18,758 nucleotides of DNA from positions 1 to 18,758 of the forward strand of contig CAYXZR010000020.1 of the NCBI GenBank assembly GCA_964470025.1. The letters are read 5' to 3'. This DNA is from CAYXZR01 sp964470025 (lineage in GTDB: Bacteria; Patescibacteriota; Patescibacteriia; Buchananbacterales; UBA6539). The notes beneath the pieces are model-generated. The model was not told the DNA's origin. It was given only the letters and a program-made list of their open reading frames with translations, and made no database searches. Both the position numbers and the translations under genes were made by a program. Below are positions 1 to 5,851 of the stretch, one piece after another (the stretch's first letter is position 1; every line of letters starts with the position of its first letter).

Positions 1-1
1 A

Positions 2-250
2 CCGGACGCGCCCACGCCTCATCACCATTGCGGGTATAGCTACGAATAGCCTCACCGTCAAATAGCAGAATATCCCCCTGACTGCTAAATGTAGCCCCGC
101 CAGTGATTGAAGGTAGTGGATACGTTTCACCATACAGCGACCATGCCCCATCGGCAAGCACCTGCCATAGCCCACCAGAACTGTATACAAGTAATGACCC
201 ATCCGGTGTTGTGGTGATTGCGGGGACATTCAGCAGGCTGGAATAGTTGA
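2..250 (-). CDS. Beta-propeller-like protein fragment, truncated at both ends
   Basis: One minus-strand frame is open through the whole stretch and reads as two similar tandem units of roughly 35-45 residues, one around TPDGSLLVYSSGGLWQV and the next around SSQGDILLFDGEAIRSYTRNG. This hydrophobic-strand/turn pattern with D-G and G-D turns is what PQQ-like or other beta-propeller proteins look like. The exact family is not recognised. The coding runs off the window at the low-coordinate end. On the other side the frame stays open to about 350, but there it is antisense to the DHH gene, so the true upstream part of this protein is missing. GC content of 1-240 is 130/240 by hand count (54%), against 20/60 for 241-300, which marks the segment as foreign or misjoined relative to its neighbour. 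Confidence 0.5.
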
Positions 251-263
251 GCTCATAGATCAA

Positions 264-914
264 TTGCAGCAAAAAGTTGTCATAAACATTGATCATCATG
301 CAACAAATACATACTTTGGTACATATAACATAGTGGACCAAAGCGCAGCATCAACAACTGAGATTCTGCATGAACTTTTCCACTTTGCTCAGTTTGATAT
401 CGATCCTGATACAGCTACTGCCTTGTTGACCGGAATTGTATTTGATACCTACAATTTTACTAATCCAAATACAAGTCCAGCGACACTGCAAATCGCTTCT
501 GATTTAGTATCACATGGCGCACGATTTTCATATGTGAGAAACTCGATGCTTAATAACCGAAAGCTAGAAACAATTAAATCTTGGGGCAAGATACTAGAGC
601 GTTTGCGTAAACATCCCCATCTTAAAATAATTACCACTGTGCTAGACGTACAAGACCTAGAAAATGAGCATACAGAAAGCGACATTGCAGAAGGAGTTGC
701 AAATTTTCTTAATAACGTTGAAGGTAATTATGCTGTGATGATCTTGCAGCAGATAGACGCAAAAACTATCAAAGGAAGCTTGCGAACCAACTCTGATTTG
801 ATTGATGTCTCCGCTTTAGCTAAACTATTAGGAGGTGGAGGTCATCGAAAAGCAGCAGGATTTCGACTTCCTGGTGTACTACAGCCCACAGAAACAGGCT
901 GGAAAGTCATTTAA
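264..914 (+). CDS. DHH/DHHA1-family phosphoesterase (NrnA-like), N-terminally truncated
   Basis: This is the C-terminal two thirds of a DHH-superfamily phosphoesterase. The NrnA-type members degrade short oligoribonucleotides (nanoRNA) and pAp with Mn2+. Visible are the DHH motif (residues 10-12, in VINIDHHATN), a following motif with a conserved Asp (GIVFDTYNF), and the DHHA1 substrate-binding motif GGGGHRKAAGF near residue 190. Full-length relatives are about 310-340 residues and carry the first two metal-binding motifs (typically DGDA) about 80-100 residues before DHH; these are absent. The TTG start at 264 is arbitrary. The frame is open back to 198, and residues encoded from about 249 (ELIDQLQQ) still look homologous, so the break lies near 240-250. 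Without the first motifs the product should be inactive. clpP follows 15-21 bases downstream on the same strand. The family call is confident; whether the truncation is biological or an assembly artefact is open. Confidence 0.85.
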   Translation: MQQKVVINIDHHATNTYFGTYNIVDQSAASTTEILHELFHFAQFDIDPDTATALLTGIVFDTYNFTNPNTSPATLQIASDLVSHGARFSYVRNSMLNNRKLETIKSWGKILERLRKHPHLKIITTVLDVQDLENEHTESDIAEGVANFLNNVEGNYAVMILQQIDAKTIKGSLRTNSDLIDVSALAKLLGGGGHRKAAGFRLPGVLQPTETGWKVI

Positions 915-929
915 TTAATTTATTCAATA

Positions 930-1511
930 GTGTATATGAATTTAATCCCTACAGTAATTGAAAAAACACACATGGGTGAACGAGCGTATGATATCTACTC
1001 TCGCCTGCTCAAAGAGCGCATCATTTTTTTAGGATCTGCTATTGATGATGCAGTAGCAAACACAATTATCGCCCAGCTACTATTTCTTGAAAGCGATGAT
1101 TCTAAGAAAGACATTAAGCTGTACATTAATAGTCCTGGCGGATCAGTGACATCAGGGCTGGCAATTTATGACACCATGCAGCACATTAAGCCAGATGTGA
1201 GTACAGTATGTGTCGGCATGGCAGCTTCAATGGGAGCAGTCTTAATGGCTGCAGGCGCTAAGGGAAAGCGCATGGCATTGCCAAACTCAGAAATCATGAT
1301 TCACCAAGTACTTGGAGGAGCTCAGGGGCAAGCAAGTGATGTAAAAATCGCAGCAGAGCATATCCTGAGTATTAAGGATAGACTGAACAAGATCTTAGCT
1401 AAACACACTGGTCAAAGTATTAGTAAGATCGAAAAAGACTCAGACCGTGACTACTTCATGCCAGCGCAAGAGGCGGTAAAATATGGCCTCGTTGACAAAA
1501 TCATCAAATAG
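930..1511 (+). CDS. clpP: ATP-dependent Clp protease proteolytic subunit ClpP
   Basis: Serine protease that forms the tetradecameric barrel of the cytoplasmic Clp protease and degrades unfolded or tagged proteins delivered by ClpX or ClpC/ClpA. The catalytic triad is complete at family spacing: Ser100 in GMAASMGAVL, His125 in EIMIHQ and Asp174 in DSDRDYFM (numbered from GTG 930). The substrate-binding stretch NSPGGSVTSG is also present. Length (193 residues) is normal. An ATG two codons downstream, at 936, gives MNLIPTVIEK, a more typical N-terminus, and is the better start. No Shine-Dalgarno sequence is visible before either start. The gene follows the truncated DHH gene closely and ends in an intrinsic terminator 12 bases downstream, so it closes a transcription unit. 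No Clp ATPase gene is in the window. Confidence 0.97.
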   Translation: MYMNLIPTVIEKTHMGERAYDIYSRLLKERIIFLGSAIDDAVANTIIAQLLFLESDDSKKDIKLYINSPGGSVTSGLAIYDTMQHIKPDVSTVCVGMAASMGAVLMAAGAKGKRMALPNSEIMIHQVLGGAQGQASDVKIAAEHILSIKDRLNKILAKHTGQSISKIEKDSDRDYFMPAQEAVKYGLVDKIIK

Positions 1512-1523
1512 TAGGCACTAGAT

Positions 1524-1553
1524 AAAAGCAGGATTACAGATCCTGCTTTTTTA
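1524..1553 (+). terminator. Intrinsic terminator after clpP
   Basis: A perfect 10-bp inverted repeat (AAAAGCAGGA 1524-1533, TCCTGCTTTT 1541-1550) with a 7-base loop is followed by more T residues, starting 12 bases after the clpP stop codon. Confidence 0.85.
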
Positions 1554-1578
1554 TGGCTAAAACAAGCAAAATATGCCC

Positions 1579-1607
1579 TTGCAATTCTTGGACTATTATG
1601 GTAATGT
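1579..1607 (+). promoter_or_regulatory. Candidate promoter for rny
   Basis: TTGCAA (1579-1584) and TAATGT (1602-1607) are separated by 17 bases, and TG one base before the -10 box gives an extended -10. It lies between the clpP terminator and rny, where a promoter is expected. The hexamers are weak matches, so this is tentative. It would give a leader of about 225 bases. Confidence 0.3.
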
Positions 1608-1724
1608 CAAATTGTTAAACAAATTATTACTGAAACATAGAGAAGCAGATGAATCTCCAAAATATTGCAAGAAATATCCTGAATCGAGCGAAAAATAGGC
1701 TTACATTAGTAAATTTTTCACTCT

Positions 1725-1836
1725 TAATGCGAAACGCATTACACAACCAACTCTCAGTAGTTGATCTCAAGGCATAAGCTTTGAGAGGATTTTTGCTATT
1801 TTGGAAACCCACTTCTCTATCTTCAATTGGAGATAG
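1725..1836 (+). promoter_or_regulatory. Structured 5' leader of rny with three hairpins
   Basis: The 315-base gap 1512-1826 holds the clpP terminator, a possible promoter and three hairpins. Hairpin 1: TAATGCG (1725-1731), AAA loop, CGCATTA (1735-1741). Hairpin 2: a 9-bp stem 1765-1773 / 1778-1786 with one G-U pair and an ATAA loop, followed by a short T run. Hairpin 3: CTATCTTC (1817-1824), AATT loop, GGAGATAG (1829-1836), an 8-bp stem with one G-U pair. Hairpin 3 contains the GGAG ribosome binding site (1829-1832) and ends two bases before the ATG at 1839, so it would hide the translation start of rny. The hairpins are direct readings; regulation is inference. Confidence 0.5.
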
Positions 1837-1838
1837 AT

Positions 1839-3365
1839 ATGACAGCTATATATATTCTAATCGCACTTGCGTTTGGAGTTGTACTCGGCGGAATTATTGG
1901 ATACCAGTACCGTAAAGTACAGGCTTTAAAGCAGCGTGATAATGTTGAGCAAAAAGTAGAAGTATTGCTCAGCGAGGCAAAAGCCAAAGAAAAAGAAATT
2001 TTACTTGCAGCAAACGACAAGGCGCTAAAGCTACTTGAAGATGCAAAGCAAGAAGTAAAGCAGCAGCGTGAAGCTACAATGCACGCGCAGCAGCGTTTGG
2101 AAAAACGAGAGTCACTTTTTGACCAAAAACTTCTAGACTTAGAAGGAAAGAAGCAGGAGTTGGTTGATAAGGCTGCTCAAATTGATAAAATCAAAGAAGA
2201 GATTAACAACATCAAAGATCAGCAGATCGAAAAACTGCAGTCAGTTGCTAGTATGAGTAAAGAGCAAGCAGTTGATCAGTTATTGGTTAAGGTTGAAGCT
2301 GAAGAGCAAGAAACATTGCTCAACAGAATGAAAAAACTTTCTAATCAAACCAACGACGAGGTTGAGAAGAAGGCTAAGTCAATGATTTCGCTTGCGATGC
2401 AGCGATGTGCATCATCTCATGCAACTGATACTACTACTACAAGTATCGACATTCCAAGTGATGAGATGAAGGGTCGAATTATTGGTCGTGAGGGTAGAAA
2501 TATTCGAACTATTGAAAAACTAACCGGAACAGAAATCATCATTGATGATACCCCAGAATCAATTACTGTTTCAGGCTTCTCACCTATTCGTCGACATATT
2601 GCTAAGCGTGCGATTGAAAAATTAGTTTCAGATGGACGAATTCACCCAGGACGAATCGAAGAAGCAATCGAAGAGTCAAAGCGAGAGCTTGCATTGGAAA
2701 TCAAGAAAGCCGGTGAAGATGCTATGCATGAAACTGGTATTATCGGCCTAGATCCAAAGCTTGTACAGATTGTTGGACGACTAAAGTATCGAACAAGCTA
2801 TGGTCAAAATATTTTGCACCACTCTATCGAGGTGTCTCACCTCTCAGGTTTATTGGCTGAGCAATTAGGTGCTGATGTAGCTATTGCTAAGAAGGGTGGA
2901 TTACTACATGACATCGGTAAGGCAGTTGATCATGAAGTTACTGGTAATCACACTACTATTGGGTATGACATCTTAAAGAAGTTTGGACTTCCAGAGGAGG
3001 TAGCGTGGATTTGTATTGCTCACCATGAGGATGATCCTAAGACGCTTGAAGGTGCAATCGTAAAAGTAGCTGACGCTATTTCAGGTGCTCGCCCAGGTGC
3101 ACGAAAAGATACCTATGAGCAATATGTGCAGCGACTTACAGAGCTTGAAGGTGTTGCCAACGCGTTTGATGGTGTTGATAAATCATACGCCATTCAAGCT
3201 GGTCGAGAGATTCGTGTATTTGTAAGACCAGAAAAAGTTGACGACTTGAGCGCAGCAAAACTAGCTCGAGATGTTGCCAAGAAAATTGAAGCAGAGCTCA
3301 GATATCCAGGTGAAATTAAAGTTACTATTATTCGTGAGACGCGTATTACCGAATACGCTCGATAA
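1839..3365 (+). CDS. rny: Ribonuclease Y
   Basis: Membrane-anchored endoribonuclease that initiates bulk mRNA decay, cutting single-stranded AU-rich sites. Numbered from ATG 1839 (508 residues): a single transmembrane helix at about 3-22 (IYILIALAFGVVLGGIIGY), a long charged coiled coil at about 25-175, a KH domain with its GxxG loop (GREG, residues 216-219), and an HD domain whose metal-binding pair HD is at 357-358 (GGLLHDIGKAVDHE), preceded by HHSIEVSHLSG. Length and domain order match the family. A TTG at 1827 would add four residues, but ATG 1839 has GGAG six bases upstream and gives the usual hydrophobic N-terminus, so it is preferred. ymdB follows after 6 bases, the conserved rny-ymdB arrangement known in many Firmicutes. 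The leader can fold over the ribosome binding site (see leader entry). Confidence 0.97.
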   Translation: MTAIYILIALAFGVVLGGIIGYQYRKVQALKQRDNVEQKVEVLLSEAKAKEKEILLAANDKALKLLEDAKQEVKQQREATMHAQQRLEKRESLFDQKLLDLEGKKQELVDKAAQIDKIKEEINNIKDQQIEKLQSVASMSKEQAVDQLLVKVEAEEQETLLNRMKKLSNQTNDEVEKKAKSMISLAMQRCASSHATDTTTTSIDIPSDEMKGRIIGREGRNIRTIEKLTGTEIIIDDTPESITVSGFSPIRRHIAKRAIEKLVSDGRIHPGRIEEAIEESKRELALEIKKAGEDAMHETGIIGLDPKLVQIVGRLKYRTSYGQNILHHSIEVSHLSGLLAEQLGADVAIAKKGGLLHDIGKAVDHEVTGNHTTIGYDILKKFGLPEEVAWICIAHHEDDPKTLEGAIVKVADAISGARPGARKDTYEQYVQRLTELEGVANAFDGVDKSYAIQAGREIRVFVRPEKVDDLSAAKLARDVAKKIEAELRYPGEIKVTIIRETRITEYAR

Positions 3366-3371
3366 AAGATT

Positions 3372-4163
3372 ATGAAAATACTTTTTTTTGGAGATGTTGT
3401 TGGTAAAGTTGGCCGCCAAGCAGTGGCCAAGCTTTTACCAGAGTATAAAAAAAAGTATCACCCAGATGTAATTATTGCCAACGTTGAAAACATCGCACAT
3501 GGCACTGGTGTTACCTCTCGTACACTTGAAGAGATTAAGAAGGCTGGCGTACAGTTTTTTACTAGCGGTGATCATATCTTTGACAAGCCAGAGGGTGAAG
3601 AGTTAGTTGAGCGAAAAGACATGCCACTAATTCGTCCAGCTAACTACCCTACTGAGCAAGCCGGCCAAGGCTATCAAGTAATTTCTGTTGGTGCACACAA
3701 ACTAGCCGTGATCAATATCATTGGTCAAGCATTTATGAAGCATGAATACGCATCACCTTTTTTTGCATTAGATGAAATTTTACAGATCGAAGAAGTTACT
3801 CAAGCGGATGCAATTTTTGTAGACTTTCATGCTGAAGCTACTTCAGAAAAAACTGCAATTGGGCACTACGCTGATGGACGTGTAGCAGCTGTTGTTGGAA
3901 CTCATACGCATGTGCCAACCGCAGACTGTAAAACACTACCAGGTGGTACCGCATATGTGACTGACGTTGGTATGTGTGGTGCACAGGATTCAGTAATTGG
4001 TGTAGAAAAAGAATCAGCGGTAAATCGCTTTATTAACGAAGAGCCAAGTAAGTTTGTTCGTCCAGAATCAGGAATTATTCAAGTAAATGCGGTACTAATT
4101 GAAGTAGATATTGATAAAAAATCATCAACAATCACCAGGGTAGACACAACTACCGAGATTTAG
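3372..4163 (+). CDS. ymdB: YmdB-family metallophosphoesterase (TIGR00282)
   Basis: Member of the YmdB / DR1281 family of binuclear-metal phosphodiesterases; Bacillus subtilis YmdB hydrolyses 2',3'-cyclic nucleotides, products of RNA breakdown. Metal-site residues visible: Asp8 (ILFFGDVVG), Glu39-Asn40 (NVENIAHG), Asp67-His68 (SGDHIFD), His153 (DFHAEATSEK), His178 and His180 (GTHTHVPTAD). Length (263 residues) is normal. The family usually has Asn in a GNH motif where this protein has Asp67 (GDH). Only 6 bases separate it from rny, so the two are co-transcribed and probably act in the same RNA-turnover route. There is no Shine-Dalgarno sequence, which fits translational coupling to rny. Confidence 0.93.
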   Translation: MKILFFGDVVGKVGRQAVAKLLPEYKKKYHPDVIIANVENIAHGTGVTSRTLEEIKKAGVQFFTSGDHIFDKPEGEELVERKDMPLIRPANYPTEQAGQGYQVISVGAHKLAVINIIGQAFMKHEYASPFFALDEILQIEEVTQADAIFVDFHAEATSEKTAIGHYADGRVAAVVGTHTHVPTADCKTLPGGTAYVTDVGMCGAQDSVIGVEKESAVNRFINEEPSKFVRPESGIIQVNAVLIEVDIDKKSSTITRVDTTTEI

Positions 4164-4220
4164 TATCATACTAGTATATTAATAACTCATTTAAGCCATT
4201 TTCTCTGGCTCAGCTAGAGA
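4161..4220 (+). promoter_or_regulatory. Overlapping palindromes and a leader hairpin upstream of the HU gene
   Basis: AGTAT-C-ATACT (4162-4172) overlaps the perfect palindrome ATACTAGTAT (4168-4177) at the ymdB stop. Downstream, TCTCTGGC (4202-4209), TCA loop, GCTAGAGA (4213-4220) forms an 8-bp hairpin with one G-U pair, just before the ribosome binding site. TATATT at 4175-4180 could be a -10 box but I see no good -35 box. A binding site or structured leader is possible; the function is inference. Confidence 0.3.
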
Positions 4221-4223
4221 GGG

Positions 4224-4230
4224 TAAGGAG
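4224..4230 (+). promoter_or_regulatory. Consensus Shine-Dalgarno site of the HU gene
   Basis: AAGGAGG stands 9 bases before the ATG at 4240. It is the only full-consensus ribosome binding site in the window and fixes the HU start. Confidence 0.9.
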
Positions 4231-4239
4231 GCTCAAAAC

Positions 4240-4518
4240 ATGAACAAAGCAGAGTTAGCAGATGTTATCGCTCAAAAGGCTGGCATCTCAAAGCGAGAGG
4301 CTGAAGAAGTCCTCGATATCCTAACAGCTACTATTATTGAAAAGCTAAAAGCTGGCCAGGAAGTAACCCTTACAGGGTTTGGTGCATTCTCAGCTCGAAC
4401 TCGAAAAGGACGAATTGGTGTGAATCCACGTAATCCTTCTGAGAAAATCGAAATCCCATCAGTTGTCGTGCCTAAGTTCAAAGCAGGAAAAAATCTCAAA
4501 GAAGCACTCAAGAATTAA
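4240..4518 (+). CDS. hup: DNA-binding protein HU
   Basis: Small histone-like protein that bends and compacts DNA as a dimer. The 92 residues match the HU/IHF family throughout: N-terminal helices (MNKAELADVIAQKAGISKRE), the family signature GFGAFSARTRKGRIGVNP around residues 46-63 and the DNA-binding beta-arm with its intercalating proline in NPRNPSEKIEIP. The gene has the strongest ribosome binding site of the window, consistent with abundant synthesis, and is followed 20 bases later by a strong terminator. A single HU gene of this type cannot be sorted into HU-alpha or HU-beta from sequence alone. Confidence 0.96.
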   Translation: MNKAELADVIAQKAGISKREAEEVLDILTATIIEKLKAGQEVTLTGFGAFSARTRKGRIGVNPRNPSEKIEIPSVVVPKFKAGKNLKEALKN

Positions 4519-4538
4519 TACTAGATTGAGTAGTAATT

Positions 4539-4569
4539 ATAAAAGCCCCGGAAAAACCGGGGCTTTTAT
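4539..4569. terminator. Bidirectional intrinsic terminator between the HU gene and the PIN gene
   Basis: A perfect 13-bp inverted repeat (4539-4551 / 4557-4569) with a GCCCCGG core and an AAAAA loop is flanked by A and T tracts on the two sides. It can stop the HU transcript on the plus strand and the convergent PIN gene on the minus strand, whose stop codon (4571-4569) touches the stem. Confidence 0.92.
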
Positions 4570-5555
4570 TAATAGTTGATACTGTGACATCTAGGGCATG
4601 CAAGATTTTGAACTTGATTTAAACGGTAGAGAGGTGAAAAAGAATTTTCATCCTTAACTTCAAAAACTAAACCACAATGGAAGCAAGTTTTCTTTGTTGT
4701 AAGTATTGAGGCATTAAGTGATATATCGACTGGATATGCTAAATCTTCGGCAATAGTGCTCACATTTGAGTCTATGGTAAGGTTTGTCCAATAATCACTA
4801 TTTTGAATAATTGATAATGATTCATCTAGTTCCTTGACCTGTTCATCAGTATATTCTGCATCGAACTCATCTTCAAAAAGTTCTAAGGGGTTAGTGTAAA
4901 GTGTTGCAGAACTACAAATTTTTTCCAGTTCTTTTTTAATGTCTTTGTGGAGTGATTTATCACTGGGTGAATTAAGGTAATCAATATCTTTTGAACAAAT
5001 AATAAGGTCAAATTTTTTTTTACCCATCAAAAAAGATTTAACCGATTCAAAGATTACGCAGTCTTGATCTCTTGTATAAGCGCTTTTAGATTTTCCTTTT
5101 ACTTCTCTGGGCTGACCACTTGAGGGCGGAATTTTTAATAAAGATCTTTTTATTGACTTAATAATTAATTGGTCAGTTAATTTAATTAGTTTTGTATTTT
5201 TATGTTTAAAAATTTTGTCGATCAGCTTAAGCCTTTTACGTTTCTCACTAGAGATTTTATTAGCTGCATTTTCTTTAGCCACCTTAATAACATCGTCTAG
5301 CAGAGTACTTTTAACATCTGTACTTTTTTCAAGAGAGATTTTTATCTTGTTTATAAAGTTAGAAAATTTTTCATTTATCCCACTTAGTACTTCATTTTTG
5401 AGAACTTCTGGCAAAATAAGTTGTACCTCCGATACGTTTAACTTTTCAATGATTTTTTTTAAAATATCAACACCAAGCCCATCTGAATCCTCAGACGCAC
5501 AACCTATTAGGATATTTGAATCAATAAATAATAACTTCTTTTTAACTTTTTTCAT
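4569..5555 (-). CDS. PIN-like domain nuclease with C-terminal zinc ribbon, likely acquired
   Basis: The N-terminus reads LLFIDSNILIG, the beta-strand and first acidic residue (Asp12) of a PIN-like RNase domain. Other candidate metal ligands are Glu54 (LKNEV), Asp163/Asp165 (TRDQDCVIFESV) and Asp190/Asp192 (ICSKDIDYL). The order resembles the DUF4935-type PIN-like proteins rather than the short VapC toxins, from which it differs by its 328 residues and a lysine-rich middle (about 90-140). The C-terminus carries CFHCG (Cys291, Cys294) and CPRCH (Cys320, Cys323), a four-cysteine zinc ribbon. No antitoxin gene is adjacent. The gene is very AT-rich (10 G/C in 5161-5220), and its seven Arg codons are four AGA, one AGG, two CGT and no CGA, unlike its neighbours. 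It sits alone between two terminators beside two tRNA genes. The PIN fold call is fairly sure; the target is unknown. Confidence 0.75.
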   Translation of the reverse strand: MKKVKKKLLFIDSNILIGCASEDSDGLGVDILKKIIEKLNVSEVQLILPEVLKNEVLSGINEKFSNFINKIKISLEKSTDVKSTLLDDVIKVAKENAANKISSEKRKRLKLIDKIFKHKNTKLIKLTDQLIIKSIKRSLLKIPPSSGQPREVKGKSKSAYTRDQDCVIFESVKSFLMGKKKFDLIICSKDIDYLNSPSDKSLHKDIKKELEKICSSATLYTNPLELFEDEFDAEYTDEQVKELDESLSIIQNSDYWTNLTIDSNVSTIAEDLAYPVDISLNASILTTKKTCFHCGLVFEVKDENSFSPLYRLNQVQNLACPRCHSINY

Positions 5556-5570
5556 ATTGGATTATTGCTA

Positions 5571-5600
5571 TTTATACAATAGTTTCATTTTTTTACACAA
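5571..5600 (-). promoter_or_regulatory. Candidate promoter of the PIN gene
   Basis: On the minus strand TTGTGT (5600-5595) and TATAAA (5576-5571) are 18 bases apart. The predicted start point leaves a leader of only about 9 bases before ATG 5555, and no Shine-Dalgarno sequence is present. Confidence 0.4.
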
Positions 5601-5605
5601 AAGTC

Positions 5606-5632
5606 AAAAAAAACCGCCATCATGGCGATTTT
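5606..5632 (-). terminator. Intrinsic terminator of the tRNA pair
   Basis: On the minus strand AAAATCGCCA, TGA loop, TGGCGGTTTT forms a 10-bp stem with one G-U pair (5632-5610) followed by further T residues to 5606. It begins 4 bases after the CCA end of tRNA-Lys. Confidence 0.88.
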
Positions 5633-5636
5633 CTTC

Positions 5637-5712
5637 TGGTGGGTACAGAGGGACTCGAACCCCCAACCAATTGCTTAAGAGGCAACTGCTCTACCGATTG
5701 AGCTATGTACCC
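5637..5712 (-). tRNA. tRNA-Lys (anticodon CTT)
   Basis: 76 bases including an encoded CCA. Acceptor stem GGGTACA/TGTACCC with discriminator A; D stem GCTC/GAGC; anticodon stem GTTGC/GCAAT with loop CTCTTAA, giving anticodon CTT (reads AAG); T stem and TTCGAGT loop. All arms pair, apart from wobble pairs. It lies 4 bases downstream of tRNA-Arg in the same transcript. Confidence 0.95.
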
Positions 5713-5716
5713 CAAA

Positions 5717-5792
5717 TGGTGCGCCCGGAGGGAGTCGAACCCCCAACCCCTTGATCCGAAGTCAAGTGCTCTATCCATTAAGCTACAGGCGC
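5717..5792 (-). tRNA. tRNA-Arg (anticodon TCG)
   Basis: 76 bases including an encoded CCA. Acceptor stem GCGCCTG/CGGGCGC with one G-U pair and discriminator A; anticodon stem CTTGA/TCAAG with loop CTTCGGA, giving anticodon TCG (reads CGA); T loop TTCGACT. It is the first gene of a two-tRNA unit. CGA is the preferred Arg codon in this window (22 of 35 Arg codons in ftsH by hand count), so this tRNA matches local codon use. Confidence 0.95.
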
Positions 5793-5811
5793 ATATTCAT
5801 TTGTCTGTCAG

Positions 5812-5840
5812 ATAATAGCATCAATTAGCAGAAAAAGCAA
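5812..5840 (-). promoter_or_regulatory. Promoter of the tRNA-Arg/tRNA-Lys unit
   Basis: Minus-strand TTGCTT (5840-5835), 17-base spacer and TATTAT (5817-5812). The predicted start point near 5805 is about 13 bases before the mature 5' end of tRNA-Arg. It lies between the pilT stop and the tRNAs. Confidence 0.65.
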
Positions 5841-5851
5841 CCCTAAATAAC

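Noticed and set aside
234..904. Direct repeat CAGGCTGGAA at 234-243 and 895-904 as recombination sites for the left junction
   Set aside because: Ten bases with no target duplication or element between them; it can be chance. Kept only as a remark.
1627..1812. Minus-strand 61-residue reading frame in the rny leader
   Set aside because: No recognisable protein features and no ribosome binding site; it covers the hairpin region of the rny leader.
5606..5720. tRNA attachment site for an integrated element carrying the PIN gene
   Set aside because: No repeat of the tRNA 3' end was found on the far side of the PIN gene near 4540-4570, and no integrase is present.
5215..5754. Plus-strand 179-residue reading frame
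   Set aside because: It is antisense to the PIN gene and runs through tRNA-Lys, so it cannot be a real protein gene.
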